A stretch of DNA of 64,000 bases. Source: Desulfosporosinus sp. Sb-LF. Its GTDB lineage: Bacteria; Bacillota; Desulfitobacteriia; Desulfitobacteriales; Desulfitobacteriaceae. Both the position numbers and the translations under genes were made by a program. Shown piece after piece: positions 24,082-33,192 of the stretch; the first letter of the stretch is position 1, and the number at the start of each line of letters is the position of its first letter. The stretch lies in the NCBI RefSeq assembly GCF_004766055.1, contig NZ_SPQR01000015.1, forward strand, positions 1-64,000, written 5' to 3'. The notes below the pieces were generated by a model that did not search any database, had not been told where the DNA came from, and worked only from the letters and a program-made list of their open reading frames with translations.

Positions 24082-25020
24082 TCAATAAGATGGGCCTTGG
24101 TTTTGAGGTATTTCCAGAGTTGACGGATCGATACAATTTTTCTTGCTCGTGTTTAAGTACAATTTTTCATTAAGATAAGCAAGTATCTCTTTTGGTAATT
24201 GGACGTGGAATTTTTCTCTCTCAAATCCTTCCGGGTCAGTTGATGGTAAGAACTTCGGATTTCTCATTGACTCGGGAAAGGGACTAAGAAAAGAAAAATG
24301 ACCGGCATTTGCAATCTGCCTGAAAGTAACCAGTGATTCATCCGGAATGCTCTTTAGTACGGTTTCGGCATTCCAAGCAGGGGTGATTGGGTCATGTTCC
24401 GCTGTTAACATAAGGATAGGGATTGTTACATTATCCAAACTATTCATGAACCAGCCAGCTCCAGGAGCAAGCAAAACTATTGCTTTAATTCTTGGGTCAG
24501 GAGCAGTTTCTATTTTTTTACCTTCTCTTGTTCTCGGAATGCCACCTGCCAATGCGAGAGCTGTGTACCCACCCATTGAATGCCCTATGACTGCTACCTT
24601 GTCATCCATAATATGTTTGCTATAAAAACTATCTGAAAGAAGTCTGTCAATTGTTAGGCTGAGATGCTTTGGTCGCAGGATAAGATTTTCTTCGGTGTTT
24701 TCCAATTCATTATTATTCCTGTTGTTTCCATAATGCTCTACCATCGCCACAATAAAGCCATTTTTTGCAAGATGTGTACTAAGTGTTCGATAAAGAAGAT
24801 GCGAACCTCCGTTGCCATGAGAAATCATGACAAGTGGAAATCTACCCTCTAAAAAATTGGCATTGATACAAACATCCATGGTATATGGCCCAAATGCTGT
24901 TGGGGTTGAAGACTCGTTTGTTGGATATTGCATAAGAACATTAAAAAGAACATCTTTGCTTTCATCTCTAATTTGAACTTCTTTACACCCCACATATGTA
25001 TTAAATTGTTTGCCATTCAT
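24082..25020 (-). CDS. Alpha/beta hydrolase (PAF-acetylhydrolase/dienelactone hydrolase-like)
   Basis: A 312-aa alpha/beta hydrolase. The oxyanion-hole region is MISHGNGGS; the nucleophile elbow is GHSMGG (about residue 145), the acid is in TAEHDPITP and the base in NAGHFSFL. There is no signal peptide, so it is likely cytoplasmic. The start is ATG 25020 behind AAGGAGAG. It is monocistronic; the ester or lactone substrate cannot be inferred. Confidence 0.87.
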   Translation of the reverse strand: MNGKQFNTYVGCKEVQIRDESKDVLFNVLMQYPTNESSTPTAFGPYTMDVCINANFLEGRFPLVMISHGNGGSHLLYRTLSTHLAKNGFIVAMVEHYGNNRNNNELENTEENLILRPKHLSLTIDRLLSDSFYSKHIMDDKVAVIGHSMGGYTALALAGGIPRTREGKKIETAPDPRIKAIVLLAPGAGWFMNSLDNVTIPILMLTAEHDPITPAWNAETVLKSIPDESLVTFRQIANAGHFSFLSPFPESMRNPKFLPSTDPEGFEREKFHVQLPKEILAYLNEKLYLNTSKKNCIDPSTLEIPQNQGPSY

Positions 25021-25228
25021 AGTATCTCTCCTTAAATGTTATAGTATTTATATTAATTGTTTTCGTAAAGAAATGCCTCACTTTTGTAAAGTTTGGCGGC
25101 TCTATTTTTCCTTATCTGGTAATAGACAATCCATTATTAATATTAATCTCTAAAACGCATAACTCTACGGAGCGTTTATTGAAAAATTCCAGTTCATTCA
25201 GTACTATTCATACAGGGAGGCAGCGACA

Positions 25229-25813
25229 ATGCAAACTATAAATGTCGGCAACATCATTCGTGAATTGCGTACAGAAAGAGGAATGACGCAAAAACAGCTT
25301 GCGGATAAAATGAATATCAGCGATAAAACCGTTTCTAAATGGGAACGGGGTTTAGGCTGTCCCGATGTTTCTCTGCTCTCGGAACTGTCCGACCTACTTG
25401 AAGTTGATATAGGTAAACTATTAAGCGGTGATTTGGCACCCAATGACTTTGTGGGAGGAAATATGAAAAAGACAAAATATTATGTCTGCCCTATGTGTCA
25501 TAACATTTCACTTTGCACAGGTGAAGCTGAAGTATCATGCTGTGGCAGGAAAATTGATCAGCAGAAAATGCAGAAAGCCGAAGAAAATGAGATGCTTTCT
25601 GTTGAAGTAATCGAAGACGACTGGTATATCACAGTGGTTCATCCAATGAACAAAGAACACTATATATCCTTTGTCGCATTTGCAACCGGTGACCGTGTAC
25701 AGATTATCAAGCAGTATCCCGAATGGGATATGCAGCTTAGGATACCCAAAAGAGGTCATGGAATGCTTATTTGGTACTGTACAAGGCATGGTTTATTTTA
25801 TCAGTTAATATAA
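25229..25813 (+). CDS. XRE regulator with C-terminal Cys-rich/desulfoferrodoxin-like domain
   Basis: A 194-aa protein. Residues 1-65 form a helix-turn-helix (MTQKQLADKMNISDKTVSKW). Then comes a Cys-bearing part: YYVCPMCHNIS and VSCCGRKID (two CxxC-like pairs suited to zinc or iron), followed by a beta-rich segment with HPMNKEHYISFVAF that resembles the iron site region of desulfoferrodoxin. It could sense metal or oxidants. It is followed after 11 nt by the flavodoxin-fold gene, so it likely regulates this two-gene operon. Confidence 0.82.
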   Translation: MQTINVGNIIRELRTERGMTQKQLADKMNISDKTVSKWERGLGCPDVSLLSELSDLLEVDIGKLLSGDLAPNDFVGGNMKKTKYYVCPMCHNISLCTGEAEVSCCGRKIDQQKMQKAEENEMLSVEVIEDDWYITVVHPMNKEHYISFVAFATGDRVQIIKQYPEWDMQLRIPKRGHGMLIWYCTRHGLFYQLI

Positions 25814-25824
25814 AGGAGTTAGGT

Positions 25825-26496
25825 ATGAAATTTATTGTTTTTAATGGAAGTCCTGCTGCGGCAGGTAGTAATACCAATGTAATTGCACGGGCTTTTTTAA
25901 ACGGAGCAAAGCGAGCAGGTGCTGAAACCGAAAATATATTTATAATAGAGAAAAATATTGGGCACTGTAAAGGCTGTTTTTCATGCTGGTTCAAAACACC
26001 GGGAAAATGCGTTTTGGAAGATGATATGCAGGAATTACTTGAAAAGTATAACTCTGCCGACGTTGTGTGCTTTGCTTCTCCGGTCTACACTTGGAACATC
26101 ACTGCGGCTTTAAAGAATTTTGTTGACCGTCTTGCCCCTCTGAAAAGCCCCTTGATAGTAAATAGAAATGACAATTTTGACCTCGCTGATTCTGTTTCCA
26201 AAACACAGCAGTTTATGGTTATTTCAAATTGTGGTTTTCCGGGGAACAACAACTTTGAAACGATGAAAGTTGTTGTTGCGTCTTGTAATCCTGTTTTGGA
26301 GATTTATAGAAACTGTGGCAAGTTACTGAAAAGCAAGGACGAAAAAATTAAAAGTGTTGTTGATGATTATTTGAGAGCAGTTGAGCAAGCAGGTTATGAA
26401 ATGGCAACACAAAATAGCATTTCAAAAGAAACAGAAGCGGGGCTCCAAAAAGAGCTTATGTCTATACCTGAATATGTGAAATACATCGGAATGTAG
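25825..26496 (+). CDS. Flavodoxin-fold NAD(P)H-dependent oxidoreductase
   Basis: A 223-aa FMN reductase-like protein. VFNGSPAAAGSNTNV is the FMN loop, GHCKGCFSCWFKTPGKC the Cys cluster typical of iron-sulfur flavoproteins, and ASPVYTWNITAALKNF the second flavin contact. The start is ATG 25825 with AAAGGAG; a frame from 25771 would overlap the preceding gene. It forms an operon with the XRE/desulfoferrodoxin-like regulator, hinting at oxidative or redox stress. Related to the protein at 13499. Confidence 0.85.
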   Translation: MKFIVFNGSPAAAGSNTNVIARAFLNGAKRAGAETENIFIIEKNIGHCKGCFSCWFKTPGKCVLEDDMQELLEKYNSADVVCFASPVYTWNITAALKNFVDRLAPLKSPLIVNRNDNFDLADSVSKTQQFMVISNCGFPGNNNFETMKVVVASCNPVLEIYRNCGKLLKSKDEKIKSVVDDYLRAVEQAGYEMATQNSISKETEAGLQKELMSIPEYVKYIGM

Positions 26497-26937
26497 CATA
26501 AAATGCCCATTTCTAAATTAAACGTACAGGCTTTCCTGATAGAGATGAATTTCAAGTCGTTTCTCTTTGGATTAAGAGAGTAGCACAAAAAATGCACATG
26601 GAATTAATTGGAGAAATTTAACGCTACACAAGGGAAATTGCTACCAATATGAACCTATCAGAGTTAACTGAAAAGCAACTATTAAAAACCTTTATTTAGA
26701 GATAAATATTACGCATCATTCTTGTTAACCTTGGAATTTTCTTATTTGGCGAACACTCAGTTATCTACGAATGCCGCCCAACACCGAGGTTGGGCGGCAT
26801 CATTTATACTGAAGGGTTTAAGAATTAGCAGTTAACGGGATGAAGAAGGCATTATTAGTACCAACTACAAGTGGTGATCATCAGCATCGCCGGGTCCGGT
26901 TTAGTGGACATTTGGAAATCCCTCATTTTCCAATACT
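26497..26937. other. Intergenic region with a strong hairpin
   Basis: No gene is supported. ATGCCGCCCAAC pairs with GTTGGGCGGCAT at 26772-26799. Sequence around it, and a later ACCAACTACAA block, loosely recur at 35157-35300 and, more weakly, near 20296, suggesting decayed copies of one element. Confidence 0.45.
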
Positions 26938-27768
26938 TTATATTTTACTAATACATATAAATCTCATATCATATTTACAGTCAGACTTAAAAGGCCATAA
27001 TAACTTGAACTCCGAACTAAAATTTATCAAACCACTTTCTAATCTTAATTCTACGTCATGTTCAGCTTGAATAGCCCCTTCAATTTGACCGTACTGTCCT
27101 TCTATCCCCATCTCATATCCAAGAAATAATTTATCTTCGGTGCTCTCTATGACTGCAGCATTAAGCTTTTTTGCCACAATATCATTCATCTTTTTTATCT
27201 TGTCGATAACCAGATTATCTCCCTTCCCAGTTATTTGAAGACATATTGACCAAATCTGGTGTAAATAAACATTTATCTGACTATGGACTCCTATTAATAT
27301 ACTATTTTTATATGCATCTTTTCCGAAAACTAATGGATATTTGTCAATTTTGACAGTTAGATCATCGAGAAGACTTAATATTTTATGTCGACTAGACAAA
27401 TTATTCGTGTTAGTAAAAAAATATTTCTTTACTAAATATTCATAATCTCTATATTCGCGATCCTCGATACCCAAAAAGTCACAAGCTATCAATTCGATTT
27501 TGTTGCTATTTACTAATGAATACTGGTTTATGCCCTCTTTCATAGAAGACATATCTATATCAATTAAAATTACTTTTTTAAATTTAGATTCAAGAATATT
27601 CAAATCAATATCATTACATTTACCTGCACCAAATATTGCTATACTTTCAAAGTCTGTAGTATTATTGATAATATATTCTGTCAATTTATATCTATAACTA
27701 CTCCATTTTCTGTAAGCTCCGGCAATTGTTTGCAACTTCTTTAACTCGTCAAAAATGTTAAGGTCCAT
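26938..27768 (-). CDS. Hypothetical protein, possible SAM-dependent methyltransferase fold
   Basis: A 276-aa A+T-rich gene. FESIAIFGAGKCNDIDLNIL followed by KVILIDIDMSSM looks like the nucleotide-binding start of a Rossmann methyltransferase (GxGxxND and an acidic end of strand 2). The rest is unfamiliar. The start is ATG 27768 behind GAGGGGTG. It stands alone with no partners. Its base composition is lower in G+C than the MerR/SDR genes next door, suggesting separate origin. Confidence 0.6.
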   Translation of the reverse strand: MDLNIFDELKKLQTIAGAYRKWSSYRYKLTEYIINNTTDFESIAIFGAGKCNDIDLNILESKFKKVILIDIDMSSMKEGINQYSLVNSNKIELIACDFLGIEDREYRDYEYLVKKYFFTNTNNLSSRHKILSLLDDLTVKIDKYPLVFGKDAYKNSILIGVHSQINVYLHQIWSICLQITGKGDNLVIDKIKKMNDIVAKKLNAAVIESTEDKLFLGYEMGIEGQYGQIEGAIQAEHDVELRLESGLINFSSEFKLLWPFKSDCKYDMRFICISKI

Positions 27769-27981
27769 TAAAGCTCACCCCTCCATTGATTTATCCATTT
27801 CATTTTAAAAAAATTATAACACGGTCAATAATAACTAAACTAATAGAACATAAATTCTCTATTCAACTCCTGGACCCTCAATATATGCTTGAAGGATTAA
27901 TTTACTTCTTTTCAAATATGGGCAGGAGAGTTCAATAGTACCTTTCAGACGAAATGTAATAGTACGAAACCAATGTTCGAC

Positions 27982-28386
27982 TCAATCAGAATGTCGTTGC
28001 TTTAACAAAGCATTGGCCTCTTCTGGGGCATTCATCATTGCAACTCTGTATTCCAACATCCGGTTAAGAGTTCCAAGAATCTGATCCAATTCGTCCTTCT
28101 TATGTTCGATCTCACTGATCTTTTGTCGAATCCATTCAATGACTTGTAGATGGGTACGCGTATTTGTATCATGATCCCGCAAGATTTCTTTCAGTTCGGC
28201 TAGCGAACAACCCACCCCTTGAAACTTCTTTACCAGTTTCAGACGTTCAAGAGCCTCGTCTGAATAGTTACGATAGTCATTTTCCTCTCTTCGGACATGC
28301 CGACTGTCCAACAAGCCTTCCTTTTCATAAAAACGAATCGTGTAAGCTGTTAAACCTGTCTTTTCAGCTAATTCTTTAATTTTCAT
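27982..28386 (-). CDS. MerR family regulator (AdhR/NmlR-like)
   Basis: A 134-aa MerR protein. It has the N-terminal winged HTH (IKELAEKTGLTAYTIRFYEK, then RNYSDEALERLKLVKKFQG) and a coiled-coil dimerization helix. No Cys is seen in the effector end, so metal sensing is unlikely; stress- or aldehyde-responsive AdhR-like proteins are the nearest type. It is divergent from the SDR gene, whose promoter has the 19-bp spacer and central dyad expected of a MerR target. Confidence 0.88.
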   Translation of the reverse strand: MKIKELAEKTGLTAYTIRFYEKEGLLDSRHVRREENDYRNYSDEALERLKLVKKFQGVGCSLAELKEILRDHDTNTRTHLQVIEWIRQKISEIEHKKDELDQILGTLNRMLEYRVAMMNAPEEANALLKQRHSD

Positions 28387-28408
28387 GTATATTTCTCCTC
28401 GGTATGAC

Positions 28409-28439
28409 TTGCCTTAGAGTTAACTCTATAGTTTAAAAT
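28409..28439 (+). promoter_or_regulatory. MerR-type promoter with 19-bp spacer
   Basis: -35 TTGCCT (28409-28414), a 19-bp spacer (28415-28433) and -10 TAAAAT (28434-28439). The spacer contains the perfect dyad TAGAGTTAACTCTA. Over-long spacers with a central dyad are the signature of MerR-activated promoters, here reading into the SDR gene. Confidence 0.78.
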
Positions 28440-28486
28440 GAAATTGTTCAAGGAATAATACAACTCAACGAGTTAAGGAGGATATC

Positions 28487-29320
28487 ATGATGCGTATTTT
28501 CGTAACAGGAGCAACAGGCTACGTCGGTTCTGCCATCGTCCGCGAACTCATCGATGCCGATCATAAAGTCGTCGGACTTACCCGCTCAGACAATGGCGCG
28601 ACAATACTTAAGGAAGCTGGGGTCGAGGTGCATCGTGGTGATCTTGACGACCTCAACAGCCTTCGTAGCGGTGCCGCCACTGCGGACGGCGTTATCCACC
28701 TAGCGTTTAAGCACGACTTCTCGGACTTCGCTGGCTCGCTCGCAACCGATCTACTCGCCGTAGAGACGATAGGTTCGGCGCTTGAAGGCTCCGGCAAGCC
28801 GTTCGTGACCACTGCTCACGCAAACGGGTCGGCATCGGATAACGCGGCGATCGGGCTGGCAAAGCGTGGAGTGCGGACATCGATTGTGTCGCTTGCGCCG
28901 TCCGTGCACGGCGAGAACGACAAAGGCTTTGTGCCAAAATTGATTAACATCGCCCGCGACAAGGGCGTCTCTGCTTACATCGGCGACGGGTCCAATCGCT
29001 GGCCAGCTGTACAACGCCTCGATGCGGCTCGTTTGTTCCGCTTGGCGCTGGAAGCCGCCCCGGCGGGGTCACGACTAGACGGAGTCGGTGACGAAGGAAT
29101 ACCATTCCGTGACATCGCTGGTGTCATCGGCCGCCACCTGAATCTGCCGGTGGTCAGTATTTCACACGAAGAGGCAGAGGCCCACTTCGGCTTTCTTGGC
29201 GCTATTGCGGCGCTCGACATCCCAAGGTCAAGTGTACTGACTCAGGAACTATTGGGGTGGCGGCCTATACACCCCGGGCTAATCGCTGATCTCGAACAGG
29301 GTCACTACTTCAACAATTAA
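28487..29320 (+). CDS. NAD(P)-dependent SDR/epimerase-like oxidoreductase
   Basis: A 277-aa extended short-chain dehydrogenase. The Rossmann motif is FVTGATGYVGSAIV at the N-terminus, followed by HRGDLDD and GVIHLAF; the usual YxxxK is not evident, as in NmrA-like or atypical epimerases. AAGGAGG precedes the ATG. G+C is clearly higher than that of its neighbours, which suggests horizontal transfer. The divergent MerR gene and the 19-bp-spacer promoter imply inducible expression, perhaps by electrophiles. A hairpin terminator follows. Confidence 0.85.
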   Translation: MMRIFVTGATGYVGSAIVRELIDADHKVVGLTRSDNGATILKEAGVEVHRGDLDDLNSLRSGAATADGVIHLAFKHDFSDFAGSLATDLLAVETIGSALEGSGKPFVTTAHANGSASDNAAIGLAKRGVRTSIVSLAPSVHGENDKGFVPKLINIARDKGVSAYIGDGSNRWPAVQRLDAARLFRLALEAAPAGSRLDGVGDEGIPFRDIAGVIGRHLNLPVVSISHEEAEAHFGFLGAIAALDIPRSSVLTQELLGWRPIHPGLIADLEQGHYFNN

Positions 29321-29409
29321 AGTGAGGGTGGGATGATTTAATCTCATGGAGCTAATGGCTCTGGAGCGGACGTTACCCCAGCGGTGTAATTAAATCAATT
29401 CATCAAGAT

Positions 29410-29446
29410 CAGGTCTCGTAAAAATGCGAGACCTGCTATCTTTTTG
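29410..29446 (+). terminator. Terminator of the SDR gene
   Basis: CAGGTCTCG (29410-29418) pairs with CGAGACCTG (29427-29435), followed by CTATCTTTTTG. Confidence 0.75.
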
Positions 29447-29655
29447 TCAGCTATGATGAAAACGTAAGCTCCTAAAGGCAAAAACAGCCTCCTACAGACC
29501 TATCCGGATTGTAACATTGATTAGTTTGGATAAGTAGTTTTACAATTTTAATTGTTAAACTTCCATGAGGTCACGAACAAGAATTAGTGGAACCTGAGTT
29601 GAGACGCTATATCAGAATGAGAGAGTCTTACCATGATTTCTAAATGCTTTATCTA

Positions 29656-29853
29656 TTAAATTATTCCATTCTTCTTAAGACAATACCAAGTGTTAATCAC
29701 AAATGCGACACTTGTTACTAAAATTATTCCTAAAATTAATGGGATAGTTATTGGAGTAGAACGCTTTTTAAGCACGTAAAGTATAATGCCATCATTTATA
29801 GCAATAACTAATACACCTCTGATTATTAGCTCTGTTAAAACCTGCATTAACAT
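29656..29853 (-). CDS. Small two-helix membrane protein
   Basis: A 65-aa protein with helices around LIIRGVLVIAINDGIILYVL and IPLILGIILVTSVAFVINTW and a short basic loop between. AAGGAGG lies 4 nt before the first ATG (29853) and 10 nt before the second (29847); the second spacing is better. No family recognised. Confidence 0.65.
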   Translation of the reverse strand: MLMQVLTELIIRGVLVIAINDGIILYVLKKRSTPITIPLILGIILVTSVAFVINTWYCLKKNGII

Positions 29854-30164
29854 TAAACCTCCTTATGATAAATGGCTACATTTGAAGATAGTATAAATTA
29901 ATCTACGTAACTTCATTCTAGTTATATTGACGAAATTGCTAATTCTTACAATTAGCCCTCTTCTAAGGAAGGACTAATTAAGAATAATGGGAGTTTAAGG
30001 AACAGACAAGAATGTCTATAATGCAACGTTAAAAGTTACAAAAAGGTAGTAGTTCTATTGTCCTGAAAGACTCTAAATTAGTTATAGGGTTCTTTTTAAT
30101 GTATTATGAATATGGATATCAATATCAATCGCATTTAGAGTTCGTCAAGAGGAGGGGAGTTTTA

Positions 30165-30491
30165 CTGGTTAATGCAATTTTCCTATTTATCCTCGCTGGT
30201 TTAGCCGAAATAGGAGGAGGTTATTTAGTATGGCTTTGGCTTAGGGAAGCGCGACCCCTTTGGTATGGATTTATAGGGGGACTAATCCTGGTTCTTTACG
30301 GTATAATACCAACCTTGCAAAATTTTCCAAGTTTTGGTAGGACTTATGCGGCTTATGGAGAAGTTTTCATAATATTAGCCGTTTTGTGGGGGTGGGGAGT
30401 TGATAAGAAAATTCCCGATACATACGATTGGATAGGAGCATCCATTTGTTTGGTTGGTGTCTCCATAATGTTATGGGCCCCACGCCAGTAA
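30165..30491 (+). CDS. YnfA/UPF0060 small membrane protein, non-ATG start likely
   Basis: A four-helix protein of the YnfA family, related in fold to SMR transporters: [20 protein letters not shown], then [38 protein letters not shown] and a final helix. The frame is open from an ATG at 30099, but those 22 residues are not part of the family. Starting at CTG 30165, which has GGAGGGGAG 5-9 nt upstream, gives 108 residues, the family's normal size. Transport function is not established for the family. Confidence 0.78.
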   Translation: MVNAIFLFILAGLAEIGGGYLVWLWLREARPLWYGFIGGLILVLYGIIPTLQNFPSFGRTYAAYGEVFIILAVLWGWGVDKKIPDTYDWIGASICLVGVSIMLWAPRQ

Positions 30492-30602
30492 TTCTAAATA
30501 GTATACACGTTGTAGTAGTAACTCTCCCGTAGAGCTACTACTTTTCATAACCACAGTTATAAGGCTTAATAGAAATGCCCCGCTCACTCAGGCTATGATT
30601 AT

Positions 30603-30886
30603 TTAGAGAACCCAATGACCAATTTGATAATTGACGGTATCTCCCAAGATTGCTGCGGAGCCAAGAATTATAAAAGTAAGACAATGTTAAAAGAACCACT
30701 AGCAGCAAAGGCACCTACAACAAAAAGCAACGAATCTCCAGGGAGAAATGGTGTAACAACCAACCCCGTTTTAACAAAAACTAGGGCGAAGAGTATCAAA
30801 TACGTCCACAGGCCATACTTTGAATGACCACGCCTAAATTCTTGTCTAAGTGTAAAAAGAGATCGACCAACACTTATGAAATCCAT
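30603..30886 (-). pseudogene. DedA family membrane protein, frameshifted and truncated
   Basis: The intact 5' part reads [20 protein letters not shown] then [15 protein letters not shown], the DedA/SNARE-associated signature. Near 30668 the frame closes. In another frame ILGSAAILGDTVNYQIGHWV continues the family pattern and then stops at 30603. About half of the normal ~200 residues remain. A ribosome site (GGAG) still precedes the ATG at 30886. Confidence 0.8.
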
Positions 30887-31063
30887 GATATTTTCTCCGT
30901 AAACCCTTATGAATAAACTCTCTAATTATAAAGACGACTTCTAAGGGAAAAGTTCATGGAATTAACAACGAAATTTTTTATGGCGTGCACTTTTTTCGGC
31001 ATTCCCTCGTCCTATCAATGTAGACAGTTTTTATTATGACAATGACAGGAGGAAAACAACTCA

Positions 31064-31657
31064 ATGAATTCATTCGATCTTTTTGGCTACCATTTAATCA
31101 ATCAGTGGGCAGGCCATCATCCAGTGTTGGATAAACTGATGGCTTTCTTTGCCCAATATGCTTTAGAGCTTTATGCAGTGTTATTTTTGCTTTCATGGTT
31201 TACTTTGCCTAAGTCAGATTCAAATAAGCGGCACGCCCTAGTTGTCGCAGGTTTTTCCGGCGTATTGGCTTTGGCTTTTAATGCGATTATCGGTCAGTTT
31301 TTCTTTAGACCTCGCCCCTTTGTAACACTACAAAAAGGAACTTTTGCCCAACTAATTCCCCACTCCCTAGATACTTCATTTCCTAGTGATCATACTTCAG
31401 GGAGTTTTGGCTTTGCTGCTGGATCGTGGAGAGAAGCAACCATATGGATAAGATGGACTTTTACGATCTTAGCAATTATTGTTCCTATTGCACGAGTATA
31501 TACAGGAGTGCATTGGCCTACCGATGTCCTTGCGAGTGTTGTGATTGGTATTGTGAGCGCTAAGATCATGTGGCTTATGAATCATTATTTAAGACCAGTA
31601 ACAAACCTTGGACTAAGGATTTTCCATTATGCAAAATATGCTAAAGAGGCAGAATAA
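31064..31657 (+). CDS. PAP2-family phosphatase, undecaprenyl-diphosphatase BcrC-like
   Basis: A 197-aa membrane phosphatase. The three PAP2 signature regions are FFRPRPFV, DTSFPSDHTSGSFGFA (catalytic His) and RVYTGVHWPTDVL. The short size, N-terminus (LINQWAGHHPVLDKLMAFFA) and helix pattern fit BcrC, which recycles undecaprenyl pyrophosphate for wall synthesis and gives bacitracin resistance. AGGAGG precedes the ATG. A strong terminator follows. Confidence 0.85.
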   Translation: MNSFDLFGYHLINQWAGHHPVLDKLMAFFAQYALELYAVLFLLSWFTLPKSDSNKRHALVVAGFSGVLALAFNAIIGQFFFRPRPFVTLQKGTFAQLIPHSLDTSFPSDHTSGSFGFAAGSWREATIWIRWTFTILAIIVPIARVYTGVHWPTDVLASVVIGIVSAKIMWLMNHYLRPVTNLGLRIFHYAKYAKEAE

Positions 31658-31677
31658 CACGCTAACACGGCATCCGG

Positions 31678-31719
31678 AAAGACCCCTGACCAATTCACCG
31701 AATTATCAGGGGTCTTTCT
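31678..31719. terminator. Bidirectional terminator
   Basis: AAAGACCCCTGA pairs with TCAGGGGTCTTT, then CTCTC. It separates the PAP2 gene from the convergent metallophosphoesterase gene. Confidence 0.78.
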
Positions 31720-31740
31720 CTCATTAAGTCGAACTATTAC

Positions 31741-33192
31741 TTATTTATTCCGAACAATTTCTTTGTACTTTAGAATAGAAAGTTTTGCTACCTCATAAAT
31801 CCAGCGACCTAACTTTTTAAGGAACGGCCACCATTTATTGCGCAATACCCAAAGTATCCAGCCTATAATCAAGACTAGAAATAGGCCAATAGCTAATACA
31901 AGCGAAGAATATTCCTTATAGGTTGAACTAAGGAATAACTGTGCCGCAGCCCAATATCTATCGATTATTTGATTAGGCGGAGACGGCAATTCAACTATCT
32001 CTAAATAATTCTCATCATCTGTTATATGAACACGGATATAATGGTATTCACTGCCTTGACTTAGGAGTTCAGCCCCAGCACCTCCAGTAATGATGTACCT
32101 AACGTTTCCTCTTACAAAACTGAAAAAGCTATGAATGTGCGACAAGAAAACAGTATCAACCTTATACCTAGTCATTAAGTCTTCAAACTTTTTGGCTTCG
32201 GCTTTGTCGTTGAATGCATGGTCTATATCACTTGTACCACTTAACTTGTTCATCAATTTTTGCAATACGCCAGTTTTTTGTGATCCGGGATATGTATTCG
32301 GCGTAACATTGGCTCGGGGGTCAGTGGGAGGAATATGGGAAACTACGAAAATGCGTTTACCCTGCGCTTTTTGAAGGTCTGCTTCAAGCCAACGATATTG
32401 TTCTGGAGAGATGGCCGTTTTTTCTGCCCACCCTCTTGAACTGTCCAAAAAGATAAAGTGATTCTTCAAATAGTCAAAGGAATAGTAAGTAGGGCCAAAA
32501 AGCTCTGTATATATTGGCAGACCGTTCTCACGGATATCGTGATTTCCTAAAGTTGTATAGAGTGGAACTTGAAGCTTGGAAACAGTTTCGTAAAAAAGCC
32601 TATACCTATTCGGTTCTCCTCCGTAGACGAGATCGCCGTTGTCTACAACAAAGGCAGGTTTAATTGCGTTTACTTGGTCGATGATGTTAGAGAACGTACC
32701 ATAGCCGTTTCTATTATCCCCTAGCATGATCACTTCAGGATTCTCTTGAGCACTAAGTTCAAATGTGATGGTTTTTGACTGGTTCGCCTGAAGGTCTACC
32801 GTAAATGAAATAGTGTGCGGGTCAATAGTCTTAAGATTTCCGATTTGATCACTGGTCTTTATCATAGCAGGGTTCACGTTTTCTAATCTGATGCCATATG
32901 ACTTTTTCATTCCACTCTTAAATGAAACGATAGGGCTTGGCGAAAGAGACCGAAGCAGTAAACTTTCTTGGTTAGAGTTATCGACGATTTTCCCTTTTAC
33001 AAACCCGCCCTCGATGCTAACCATATTACCATCCCAGTCATATGTGGAAACAGACGTGTAGGGATCGAAGGACAACGGTAAGGGTACGAAACCCTGTTGT
33101 ACTTTGAAATTCTTGTAGCTATGTAAGATAAAAGCACTTGTAATCCCTAACCCTATTACAAGCAATATTAGGACCAACCATTTCTTTCGCAT
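31741..33192 (-). CDS. Membrane-anchored calcineurin-like metallophosphoesterase
   Basis: A 483-aa protein with an N-terminal helix (residues 5-24), an N-terminal beta domain, a catalytic metallophosphatase domain and a C-terminal helix (SSLVLAIGLFLVLIIGWILW). Metal-site motifs: MLGDNRNGYG, VDNGDLVYGG, LGNHD, FVVSHIPP and LSHIHSFF. The enzyme domain should face outside. It lacks the first D-x-H motif in textbook form, with GDNRN in its place. AAGGTGG precedes the ATG. Likely substrate: an extracellular phosphate ester or wall polymer; not certain. Confidence 0.85.
   Translation of the reverse strand: MRKKWLVLILLVIGLGITSAFILHSYKNFKVQQGFVPLPLSFDPYTSVSTYDWDGNMVSIEGGFVKGKIVDNSNQESLLLRSLSPSPIVSFKSGMKKSYGIRLENVNPAMIKTSDQIGNLKTIDPHTISFTVDLQANQSKTITFELSAQENPEVIMLGDNRNGYGTFSNIIDQVNAIKPAFVVDNGDLVYGGEPNRYRLFYETVSKLQVPLYTTLGNHDIRENGLPIYTELFGPTYYSFDYLKNHFIFLDSSRGWAEKTAISPEQYRWLEADLQKAQGKRIFVVSHIPPTDPRANVTPNTYPGSQKTGVLQKLMNKLSGTSDIDHAFNDKAEAKKFEDLMTRYKVDTVFLSHIHSFFSFVRGNVRYIITGGAGAELLSQGSEYHYIRVHITDDENYLEIVELPSPPNQIIDRYWAAAQLFLSSTYKEYSSLVLAIGLFLVLIIGWILWVLRNKWWPFLKKLGRWIYEVAKLSILKYKEIVRNK

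Noticed and set aside
26840-27070. 76-codon plus-strand frame near the hairpin at 26772
   Set aside because: It overlaps the 3' end of the minus-strand gene and lacks a ribosome site.
28561-29220. Several minus-strand frames opposite the SDR gene
   Set aside because: They arise from G+C-rich codons of the SDR frame and have no homology or ribosome sites.
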